This document shows positions 1 to 5,900 of a stretch of 7,211 bases of DNA, piece after piece (position 1 is the first letter of the stretch; every line of letters starts with the position of its first letter). The position numbers and the translations under genes are program-made. The DNA lies in assembly GCA_903919105.1 (NCBI GenBank), contig CAIXGT010000177.1:1-7211 (forward strand), given 5' to 3'. The notes under the pieces were generated by a model. That model did not search any database and was not told where the DNA came from. It saw nothing but the letters and a program-made list of their open reading frames with translations. Source of the DNA: an uncultured Spartobacteria bacterium (GTDB lineage: Bacteria > Verrucomicrobiota > Verrucomicrobiae > Chthoniobacterales > UBA6821).

Positions 1-251
1 ACCCCGTCGGCAATCGCCTTGTGAGCCACTTCGGTGCCGAATTCCTCGTCAACAAGAATGCCTGATATCTCTTTGGAACCCCCTCCAGCGATAGCCAACT
101 GATTGGCCTCGAAAATAATCTTTTTCAGGTCGATAATTTTGGTCCTGATTTCCTCGGAAACAGGAGGAGTGGCTCCGAAGAGTCCGTGCTCAAAGGAACC
201 ACGGTGATCGAATGCGAGAAGATAGAGTTTTTTATCGTAACCTGGATTCAT
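1..251 (-). CDS. DUF2090 / IolC C-terminal-type aldolase-domain protein, N-terminal part only
   Basis: Reading the minus strand from the ATG at 251-249 gives 83 residues that run off the left edge without a stop. The protein opens MNPGYDKKLYLLAFDHRGSF. The [LI]AFDHRGSF block at residues 11-20 followed by GILVDEEFG at residues 64-72 is the pattern I recognise from DUF2090, the 2-deoxy-5-keto-gluconate 6-phosphate aldolase-like domain that is fused to IolC in some bacteria and stands alone in others. Such proteins are predicted TIM-barrel class I-type aldolases of sugar or inositol breakdown; no catalytic lysine can be checked because that part is outside the window. No Shine-Dalgarno sequence is seen before the ATG. 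The gene is divergent from cysE and shows no clear functional link to sulfur. A related aldolase such as a LacD or Fba type is possible. The coding call is firm, the substrate is unknown. Confidence 0.75.
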   Translation of the reverse strand, partial: MNPGYDKKLYLLAFDHRGSFEHGLFGATPPVSEEIRTKIIDLKKIIFEANQLAIAGGGSKEISGILVDEEFGTEVAHKAIADG

Positions 252-472
252 GATGCTGGATGGGTTGCCCGTGGTGATTTAGTGCGATTAAAAGGAGGGG
301 TGGTGGGATGAAGTTTTGAGCCAACCGCGATGTGCAGTAAATTCAGACGATTCCTCATAGCCACAGCCAGAGGTGGTGTCAAACGTCCGCCATGTTTTGC
401 TTGGATGTGCCGACTGGTACACTTGGGGGCTTTTGCTGGCACGGGTTGCCTGAAACCGATAAGGTGAATGGG
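252..472. promoter_or_regulatory. divergent intergenic region between aldolase-like gene and cysE
   Basis: This 221-base spacer must hold the promoters of both divergent genes. I see no strong sigma-70 pair on either strand. A weak candidate for cysE is TTGCTT at 397-402 with TACACT at 418-423, but the spacing is only 15 bases. Open frames crossing this region look like chance extensions: an upstream-extended cysE frame begins at 392, and a minus-strand frame reads back over the cysE start. No hairpin terminator or riboswitch was recognised. Confidence 0.4.
461..466 (+). promoter_or_regulatory. ribosome binding site of cysE
   Basis: AAGGTG lies six bases before the ATG at 473. It is the only reasonable Shine-Dalgarno-like sequence in front of a recognised gene in this window and is the main reason for choosing 473 over the upstream ATG at 392. 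Confidence 0.5.
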
Positions 473-1417
473 ATGAACTCCCGGAAGCACCTGCTCCAGC
501 CGATCCTCGATTCCTATCGGGAGAGCGGCGGGATCAACCATGTCGACCGCTCGAATCTTCCTTCGAAAAACGCTGTTGCCACGCTCAGCGAAGACCTTCT
601 TCACTTGCTCTTTCCAGGCTTTTTCTCCGATGAGGCCGTCTCATCCGAGAAGTTACCCGGCGCGGCGCAGGAGATTATCGACAAGATCGCAGAACAACTG
701 GAATCGGCGATCATGGTTAGCCTACGCGAGGCCAATACCTCCGACGATGAACTTAGGAAAAAAGCGAGTACTATCACTGAGCATTTTTTTACGGGAATCC
801 CCGGCGTCCGCGCACTACTCAAGACGGACGTCGAAGCCGCCTACGCGGGTGACCCAGCGGCACGGAGTCTCGAAGAGATCGTTCTGGCTTATCCAGGTCT
901 GGAGGCAGTCGCCATCCAACGCGTCGCACATCTGCTCCATCGTGAGAATGTCCCTTTACTTCCGCGCATGATGACCGAATGGGCTCACAGTCGCACCGGA
1001 ATCGACATTCATCCCGGCGCCACGATCGGCTCTCATTTCTTCATCGACCATGGAACCGGCGTCGTCATCGGCGAGACCTGTGTTATCGGCAACCGGGTGA
1101 AGCTTTACCACGGAGTGACACTTGGAGCCCGCAGCTTCCAGAAAGACGAGAAGGGCGAAATCCTTAGGGGCACAAAGCGACACCCTGAGGTCGAGGATGA
1201 TGTCGTCATCTATCCGAACGGCATCATTCTTGGAGGCGATACCGTCATCGGGGCCAGGAGCACGATCGGAGCCAATGTCTTCCTCATGAAGAGCATCCCT
1301 CCCGACACCTTGCTCGTGCGCGGAGAGCAGGTACAGACACGTCTCGATAAAAAGGGAAAGAAATCAGCACCGGTGACCGTCCAACTCAGCGAGGACGAGA
1401 TCGACTTCATGATCTAA
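473..1417 (+). CDS. cysE: serine O-acetyltransferase, long (EpsC-like) type
   Basis: The enzyme transfers acetyl from acetyl-CoA to L-serine, giving O-acetylserine, the substrate of cysteine synthase, in the cytoplasm. From the ATG at 473 it has 314 residues, longer than the 273-residue E. coli enzyme mainly through its N-terminal helical part. Visible landmarks: the helical-domain motif DVEAAYAGDPAA (119-130), the start of the left-handed beta-helix at GIDIHPGATIG (176-186), the catalytic Asp-His pair in IDHGTG (Asp192, His193), and KRHP (His237), matching E. coli Asp157, His158 and His193. The loop between LGARS and KRHP is about ten residues longer than in E. coli, as in several long bacterial forms. 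A 30-residue tail follows the helix and ends in DFMI; a C-terminal isoleucine is what CysE uses to dock into cysteine synthase. It probably has its own promoter. The next gene starts 144 bases downstream. Confidence 0.95.
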   Translation: MNSRKHLLQPILDSYRESGGINHVDRSNLPSKNAVATLSEDLLHLLFPGFFSDEAVSSEKLPGAAQEIIDKIAEQLESAIMVSLREANTSDDELRKKASTITEHFFTGIPGVRALLKTDVEAAYAGDPAARSLEEIVLAYPGLEAVAIQRVAHLLHRENVPLLPRMMTEWAHSRTGIDIHPGATIGSHFFIDHGTGVVIGETCVIGNRVKLYHGVTLGARSFQKDEKGEILRGTKRHPEVEDDVVIYPNGIILGGDTVIGARSTIGANVFLMKSIPPDTLLVRGEQVQTRLDKKGKKSAPVTVQLSEDEIDFMI

Positions 1418-1549
1418 GAGAACGGGAGGTGGAAGATGGGAGCTAGGAGTTTGGGGGGAGTAGTATGTAAATCGCTCTCCCTGCCTATGACTTTAAACCC
1501 TTCTATCTCTTGTAACATCTTGCGTCTTTCCCCTACGCTTCCGGTCGCG

Positions 1550-1555
1550 TATATT
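1550..1555 (+). promoter_or_regulatory. possible -10 element of the Rrf2 gene, suggesting a leaderless transcript
   Basis: TATATT differs from the TATAAT consensus at one base and ends six bases before the ATG at 1562, so transcription would start about at the start codon. No Shine-Dalgarno sequence precedes that ATG, which agrees with a leaderless message. The -35 side is poor: TTGCGT at 1520-1525 is too far away (24 bases) and nothing better lies at 17 bases. Confidence 0.3.
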
Positions 1556-1561
1556 ACACCC

Positions 1562-2026
1562 ATGCAGCTCTCAATGCGGACAGACTATGCCCTCAGGGCA
1601 CTCTTCACACTGGTGGAGCATCGGGGTAGCCCACCCATTCCGATCCTAGAGCTTGCACGCCGCAATGATGTCCCGAAGCGCTTCCTCGAGCACATCATGC
1701 TCGATCTGAAAGAAAAGGGATGGGTCGTCAGCACGGCTGGGAAACGCGGCGGCTACCAGTTGGCCAGAGCTCCCGAAAAGATCACCATGGGAGAGGTTGT
1801 ACGCCACTTCGACGGCTATCTCGCGCCGATCGCTTGTGTTTCGGTAACCGACTACAAACGCTGCACTCAGGAGTCGACCTGCCGGTTCAGACGGGTCATG
1901 CTGACCGCGCGCAATCTCGTGGCCAATCTCATGGATCAGACCACCCTGGCGGATGTCATGAAATCCCCTCCGGTCGGTCGCGAGGAGCTCAAGCGGATTC
2001 AGGGACTCGACGGAGAAGGCATCTAA
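1562..2026 (+). CDS. Rrf2-family transcriptional regulator with three iron-sulfur-type cysteines
   Basis: This 154-residue protein opens MQLSMRTDYALRALFTLVEH, the classical start of Rrf2 proteins. A winged helix-turn-helix follows (about residues 26-72): a recognition helix around VPKRFLEHIMLDLKEKG, then the wing KRGGYQLAR. The ligand region carries Cys92, Cys101 and Cys107 (C-X8-C-X5-C), at nearly the positions of the cluster ligands Cys92/98/104 of IscR. Family members bind [2Fe-2S] or [4Fe-4S] clusters and sense iron-sulfur status, NO or redox; CymR, another Rrf2 protein, controls cysteine metabolism in Gram-positive bacteria. An open extension exists back to 1436, but it lacks family similarity, so the ATG at 1562 is preferred; ATG at 1574 would remove conserved residues. 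The gene lies between cysE and the sulfate transporter, so regulation of sulfate uptake is a reasonable inference. The exact Rrf2 subgroup is not settled by the sequence. Confidence 0.9.
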   Translation: MQLSMRTDYALRALFTLVEHRGSPPIPILELARRNDVPKRFLEHIMLDLKEKGWVVSTAGKRGGYQLARAPEKITMGEVVRHFDGYLAPIACVSVTDYKRCTQESTCRFRRVMLTARNLVANLMDQTTLADVMKSPPVGREELKRIQGLDGEGI

Positions 2027-2052
2027 GGGGCCTCTGTTCCCCTCCTCTTTTC
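2026..2052 (+). terminator. weak hairpin with T-rich tail after the Rrf2 gene
   Basis: AGGGG (2026-2030) can pair with CCCCT (2039-2043) across an eight-base loop, followed by CCTCTTTTC. The five-pair stem and interrupted T run make this at most a weak intrinsic terminator, overlapping the Rrf2 stop codon. Confidence 0.25.
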
Positions 2053-2090
2053 ACTCTGACAATTCAGCTCGTATTTGGTTGTTTTCTTAT

Positions 2091-2111
2091 TAATGACCGT
2101 TATGGTCGTTA
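2091..2111. promoter_or_regulatory. imperfect palindrome upstream of sbp, candidate operator
   Basis: The arms TAATGACC (2091-2098) and GGTCGTTA (2104-2111) are separated by GTTAT and pair at seven of eight positions. The site lies 20 to 40 bases before the sbp ATG, overlapping the AT-rich stretch where a -10 element would sit (for example TATTAA at 2088-2093). Its size and dyad symmetry fit a dimeric winged-helix repressor, and the Rrf2 gene lies just upstream. Binding by that protein is inferred; no known Rrf2 consensus was matched. Confidence 0.5.
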
Positions 2112-2130
2112 TTCGACTGACTTACTTCTT

Positions 2131-3174
2131 ATGAATGTTCATCGTTCCCCGGCAATTATTCTGACCAGCTTCATCATCATGGGGCTATTCACGGGATGCT
2201 CCAAAGGAACGCACGAAGTGAAGGTGCTGAACGTCAGCTATGACCCGACCCGGGAACTCTACGCTGAATATAACAAGGCATTTGCAAAGCACTGGAAGAA
2301 GCTCACAGGAGAAGAGATTACGATCTCCACATCCAACGGCGGATCCGCCTCCCAGTCCCGTCTTATCCAAGATGGAAGCGAAGCCGATGTCGCGACTCTG
2401 GGACTCGGCTACGACATCGACGCTATCTATGAAAAGGGAAGCGTGGATAACCAGAAACCTCTGGTTCCTAAAGACTGGCAATCCCGCCTCCCCAACAACA
2501 GTTCTCCCTATACCTCAACGATCGTCTTTTTAGTCCGCAAAGGGAATCCGAAGCACATCAAGGACTGGGACGATCTGATCCGGAAAGATGTTTCCGTGAT
2601 CACACCCAATCCAAAATCAAGCGGCGGAGCCCGCTGGAACTACCTGGCCGCATGGTCCTATGCCAAGAAGCAGTTCGGTGCGGACGAGCAGAAGATCCAT
2701 GACTTCCTAGGCAAGATCTACAAAAGCGCTCAGAAGAACGGACTGCCCGCCGGGGCTCGAGCTGCCACCATCAACTTCACTGAGAGAAAACTAGGTGACG
2801 TTGCCATCTCTTGGGAGAACGAGGCCCTGATGATCAAGAAGCTCCATCCGGACGACTATGAGATCGTGATTCCCTCGCTCAGCATCCTCGCTGAGCCACC
2901 AGTGACGGTCATCGATGGCAATGTCGAGCGACACAGCACCCGCACGGAGTCAACCGCTTACCTCGAGTACCTCTACAGCCCCGAGGGACAGGAAATCATC
3001 GGGAGGAACTTCTACCGTCCGGTAGATTCCACAGCGATGGCCAAGTATGCTTCTCAATTCAAGACTCTGGAGATGACGCGAATCGCCGACTTTGGGGGAT
3101 GGGGAACGGTCCAGAAGACGCACTTCTCGGACGGCGGAGTCTTCGACCAGATCATCCGGGGACTGAATCATTAG
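2131..3174 (+). CDS. sbp: sulfate ABC transporter substrate-binding lipoprotein
   Basis: The 347-residue protein binds sulfate (possibly thiosulfate) outside the inner membrane and delivers it to CysTW. It begins with a lipoprotein signal, with hydrophobic residues 8-20 and lipobox LFTGC, so Cys23 should be lipidated; E. coli Sbp is a soluble periplasmic protein. The mature part follows E. coli Sbp closely: VLNVSYDPTRELY (32-44), NNSSPYTSTIVFLVRKGNPK (122-141), the anion-binding loop NPKSSGGARWNYLAAW (160-175), SWENEAL with the ligand-contact Trp228, and YLYSPEGQEI (280-289). The ATG at 2131 is chosen because it gives the signal peptide; the open frame reaches back to 1720 only by overlapping the Rrf2 gene. 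No Shine-Dalgarno sequence is present. It is the first gene of the transport cluster, preceded by a candidate operator. CysP, the thiosulfate-binding paralogue, is the alternative name; the detailed match is nearer to Sbp. Confidence 0.95.
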   Translation: MNVHRSPAIILTSFIIMGLFTGCSKGTHEVKVLNVSYDPTRELYAEYNKAFAKHWKKLTGEEITISTSNGGSASQSRLIQDGSEADVATLGLGYDIDAIYEKGSVDNQKPLVPKDWQSRLPNNSSPYTSTIVFLVRKGNPKHIKDWDDLIRKDVSVITPNPKSSGGARWNYLAAWSYAKKQFGADEQKIHDFLGKIYKSAQKNGLPAGARAATINFTERKLGDVAISWENEALMIKKLHPDDYEIVIPSLSILAEPPVTVIDGNVERHSTRTESTAYLEYLYSPEGQEIIGRNFYRPVDSTAMAKYASQFKTLEMTRIADFGGWGTVQKTHFSDGGVFDQIIRGLNH

Positions 3175-3186
3175 TCGTTCACGCGC

Positions 3187-4011
3187 ATGACGATCACTCC
3201 CGTTGCCAATACGGCCACCCCCGCCCAGCCCATTCTGTTCCAGAAGCGCACGGAGTCCATCCTTCGGTATGGCGACCAACTAGCAGCACATAGCAGATTT
3301 CTAGAATCCCGTCATGTTCAGGACGCGCCCGAGGGCCGTGGCCTCATGCGCTACCGCTGGAGCGATCCCTCGTCAGCTTCATTCTACCGAGTGGGGATCT
3401 TTGCTGGCATCCATGGCGACGAGCAGTCGGGCGTGATTGCCGCCATCCAGCTGCTCCACGAGCTGGAGAAGAACCCACACATCGCGGAGTTCTACGAACT
3501 CTTTGTCTACCCCGTCTGCAATCCCTGGGGATTCGAAGCGGGAACACGCGAGGGGGAATCCGGCAAGGATCTGAACCGCTGCTTCTGGCCCAAAAACCAG
3601 GAAGCCGAGGAGCCCGAAGTGCGGCTCCTGGAACAGGATCTTCGGGCAAGACAGTTCGACGGCATCATAGCCCTGCACACCGACGATACCAGCGAGGGGA
3701 TCTACGGCTACGTGAACGGAAATACCCTCACACGCCATCTGCTCGAACCAGCCCTTCAGGCTGCTTCGTCCGTGTTACCTCGCGATGTCCGCCCGGAAAT
3801 CGACACCCATCCGGCCAGTGACTCGATGATCTTCGGTGGCTATCAGGGTATCCTCGGAGCACCGCAGGAGCAGCATCCCCAGCCCTTCTCCATCGTTTTT
3901 GAAACCCCTCACCACGCCCCCTTGGGGAAGCAGGTCGAGGCTCATCTGGTTGCCATGAAGCAGATCCTCTCACTCTTTCGCACCATCAGCTCCGAGGGTC
4001 GGGATATCTAG
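3187..4011 (+). CDS. M14-family zinc deacylase, succinylglutamate desuccinylase / aspartoacylase-like
   Basis: This 274-residue protein has the zinc carboxypeptidase fold markers of the AstE/AspA branch of M14. AGIHGDEQSG (residues 73-82) gives zinc ligands His76 and Glu79, KDLNR (127-131) gives the substrate-binding Asn-Arg pair, ALHTDD (162-167) gives the third zinc ligand His164, and VFETP (237-241) gives the catalytic Glu239. All key residues are present, so an active enzyme is expected. Relatives remove acyl groups from N-acylated amino acids or cleave C-terminal residues; the substrate here cannot be read from the sequence. No signal peptide is seen, so it is probably cytoplasmic. It starts 12 bases after the sbp stop and ends 28 bases before cysT, so it is very likely co-transcribed with the transporter. 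Standard sulfate operons have no such gene. A predicted-function label such as DUF2817 or peptidase M14 would also be defensible. The ATG at 3187 lacks a Shine-Dalgarno sequence, and the true start could be a little downstream. Confidence 0.85.
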   Translation: MTITPVANTATPAQPILFQKRTESILRYGDQLAAHSRFLESRHVQDAPEGRGLMRYRWSDPSSASFYRVGIFAGIHGDEQSGVIAAIQLLHELEKNPHIAEFYELFVYPVCNPWGFEAGTREGESGKDLNRCFWPKNQEAEEPEVRLLEQDLRARQFDGIIALHTDDTSEGIYGYVNGNTLTRHLLEPALQAASSVLPRDVRPEIDTHPASDSMIFGGYQGILGAPQEQHPQPFSIVFETPHHAPLGKQVEAHLVAMKQILSLFRTISSEGRDI

Positions 4012-4039
4012 AAAGTCCCGCTTGATCAACCCGATCCAG

Positions 4040-4867
4040 ATGAACAACAAACGCCATATCCTGCCGGGATTCCACCTCAGTCTTGGTTGGACCGTGACAT
4101 GGCTTTCCTTGATTGTGCTTGTTCCACTTGCAGCACTTATCGGCAAGACCATCTCGGGAGGATGGTACCATTTCTGGGAGACTGTGACCGATCCTCAGGT
4201 CGTCGCCACCTATCGTATCAGCTTCGGACTATCGCTGATCGCGGCTCTCATCAACGGGTTCTTCGGGTTCCTGGCGGCCTGGATCTTTGCACGTTATGAA
4301 TTCCCCGGTCGCAAGCTTCTGGAAGCGGCCACAGATCTTCCCTTCGCACTCCCCACAGCCGTGGCCGGCATCGCTCTCACCGCCCTCTATTCTCCGAACG
4401 AATGGATCGGAAAGATTCTCGCTCCACTCGGCATCCATGTCGCCTTCACCCCGCTCGGCGTCCTGATTGCGATGACCTTCATCGGATTCCCTTTCGTAGT
4501 ACGTGCCGTCCAACCCGTCATCACGGAGCTCTCCGCCGACGTGGAAGAAGCCGCTGCGTGTCTGGGAGCTACCCGCTGGCAGACAATACGTCATGTCGTT
4601 CTCCCTCCACTCTTCCCCGCGCTGCTCACGGGCGTGATCATGGCCTACGGCCGTGCAGTGGGGGAATACGGATCCATCGTCTTCATCTCGGGGAATATTC
4701 CGTTCAAGACCGAGATCACCCCTCTCATGATCGTCTCGAAGCTTGAGCAGTACGACTACACAGGGGCAGCCGCGATCGGCTTCACTATGCTGCTCGCCTC
4801 GCTAGTGATCGTCCTGATCGGCAATCAACTCCAGTCGTGGGGCAACCGCTTCCGGAAAAACTCCTAA
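4040..4867 (+). CDS. cysT: sulfate ABC transporter permease CysT (CysU)
   Basis: One of the two inner-membrane subunits forming the sulfate channel. From ATG 4040 it has 275 residues, against 277 in E. coli CysT, and the start MNNKRHILPGFHLSLGW aligns with that protein's VLPGFTLSLG. A TTG at 4022 would add six residues and is less likely. Hydrophobic segments lie near residues 17-37, 60-84, 98-117, 137-156, 191-205 and 243-262. The region DLPFALPTAVAG (99-110) is highly conserved in CysT, and the cytoplasmic EAA loop that docks onto the ATPase is EEAAACLGATRWQTIRHVVL (169-188). GRAVGEYGSIVFISGNIPFK (204-223) is another family block. No Shine-Dalgarno sequence is visible. It lies in the expected order before cysW, but is separated from sbp by the deacylase gene. 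Confidence 0.95.
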   Translation: MNNKRHILPGFHLSLGWTVTWLSLIVLVPLAALIGKTISGGWYHFWETVTDPQVVATYRISFGLSLIAALINGFFGFLAAWIFARYEFPGRKLLEAATDLPFALPTAVAGIALTALYSPNEWIGKILAPLGIHVAFTPLGVLIAMTFIGFPFVVRAVQPVITELSADVEEAAACLGATRWQTIRHVVLPPLFPALLTGVIMAYGRAVGEYGSIVFISGNIPFKTEITPLMIVSKLEQYDYTGAAAIGFTMLLASLVIVLIGNQLQSWGNRFRKNS

Positions 4868-4895
4868 GCCTTACTCCCCCTGACACCCTTGCAAG

Positions 4896-5822
4896 ATGGC
4901 CAGCTTCATTGATTTTCGAAATCCCCCCGGCAGTGATAATCGGGCAGACCGTCTGATCCGGGCTACCTCGGAACCCCTCTGGATGCGACGCCTCCTGATC
5001 GGCATTGTCCTCGCCTTCTTCACACTCTTTCTGGCACTTCCCCTGATCGTGGTTTTTCAAGGTGCACTCGCCAAGGGACTCCAAACCTTCCTGAGTGCCT
5101 TTACCGACCGGGATATCCTCCACTCGGTCCAGATCACAATGCTTGTGGCCGTGATCGCAGTTCCGGCCAATGCGCTCTTCGGAATCGCCGCCGCATGGGC
5201 TATCACACGCTTCCGATTTTGGGGACGAGCGCTTCTGCTTGCACTCATCGATCTGCCTCTCTGGGTCTCCCCGGTCATAGGCGGACTAATCTATGTGCTG
5301 CTCTGCGGACGACGCGGCTATCTGGGGCCCTGGCTACAGGCCCATGACATCAGGATCATCTTCGCCCTGCCCGGCATGGTGCTCGCGACCACCTTTGTGA
5401 CCTTCCCCTTCGTGGCACGAAGCCTGATCCCGCTTATGGAGGCGCAGGGTTGTGAGGAGGAAGAGGCAGCCCTCACACTCGGAGCCGGAGGATTTGAAAT
5501 CCTGCGACGCATCACACTTCCAAAGATCCGTTGGGGTTTCTTCTACGGACTTATTCTTTGCAATGCCCGTGCCATGGGAGAGTTCGGAGCCGTCAGCGTT
5601 GTCTCAGCGAAGATCAGCGGCATGACCAACACCATGCCCCTGGAGATCGAACGCCTCTACAACGACTATCTCTTCGCCTCGGCATTTGCCGTCGCTTCAG
5701 CACTCTCACTTCTGGCCCTTATCACCCTGAGCCTCAAGACCCTCGCCGAATGGAAGAACAGGCGGCAGTTCGAAGCGGGTCAGCGCTCATTGCTTGAACC
5801 CACGATTGAAACTACGCCCTGA
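4896..5822 (+). CDS. cysW: sulfate ABC transporter permease CysW
   Basis: The second channel subunit, 308 residues, against 291 in E. coli. The extra length is at the N-terminus (about 15 polar residues before the first membrane segment at 33-53) and in a polar C-terminal tail. Membrane segments lie near 33-53, 79-101, 113-137, 154-176, 213-225 and 260-280. Diagnostic stretches are LIDLPLWVSPVIGGLIYVL (117-135), the EAA loop EEEEAALTLGAGGFEILRRI (187-206) and CNARAMGEFGAVSVVSAKIS (222-241), which match CysW and not CysT. It begins 28 bases after the cysT stop. ATG 4896 is preceded only by GCAAG, a poor Shine-Dalgarno match. In the related ModB/WtpB families this stretch differs, so molybdate or tungstate permease is unlikely. 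Confidence 0.95.
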   Translation: MASFIDFRNPPGSDNRADRLIRATSEPLWMRRLLIGIVLAFFTLFLALPLIVVFQGALAKGLQTFLSAFTDRDILHSVQITMLVAVIAVPANALFGIAAAWAITRFRFWGRALLLALIDLPLWVSPVIGGLIYVLLCGRRGYLGPWLQAHDIRIIFALPGMVLATTFVTFPFVARSLIPLMEAQGCEEEEAALTLGAGGFEILRRITLPKIRWGFFYGLILCNARAMGEFGAVSVVSAKISGMTNTMPLEIERLYNDYLFASAFAVASALSLLALITLSLKTLAEWKNRRQFEAGQRSLLEPTIETTP

Positions 5823-5824
5823 GA

Positions 5825-5854
5825 TTCATAGCCCGTTTTTTTATTTTTTATCAT
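5825..5854 (+). promoter_or_regulatory. possible internal promoter before cysA
   Basis: TTCATA at 5825-5830 and TATCAT at 5849-5854 match the sigma-70 boxes at four and five of six positions with an 18-base spacer, which includes a T-rich tract (5836-5849). The 78-base gap before cysA is much longer than the other gaps in the cluster, so a separate cysA promoter is plausible. No stem precedes the T tract, so it is not an intrinsic terminator. AT-rich spacers produce such matches by chance. Confidence 0.25.
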
Positions 5855-5900
5855 TTTCCTTCTCTTAACCTTCAGCCTTTAGACTTCACCCTTTTTATCG

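Noticed and set aside
392..472. upstream extension of cysE by 27 residues
   Set aside because: The added residues have no family similarity, and the ATG at 473 has the ribosome binding site.
248..604. 118-codon minus-strand open frame across the cysE start
   Set aside because: It lies antisense to the cysE N-terminal region, shows no recognisable family and runs into the start of the aldolase-like gene, which is in a different frame. A shadow frame is the simplest reading.
1436..1561. 42-residue upstream extension of the Rrf2 protein
   Set aside because: Rrf2 proteins start at the MxLS-like motif; the extension covers the probable promoter.
1720..2130. 137-codon upstream extension of the sbp frame
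   Set aside because: It overlaps the Rrf2 coding sequence in another frame and would place the signal peptide in the middle of the protein.
5836..5854. intrinsic terminator between cysW and cysA
   Set aside because: The T tract has no GC-rich stem in front of it.
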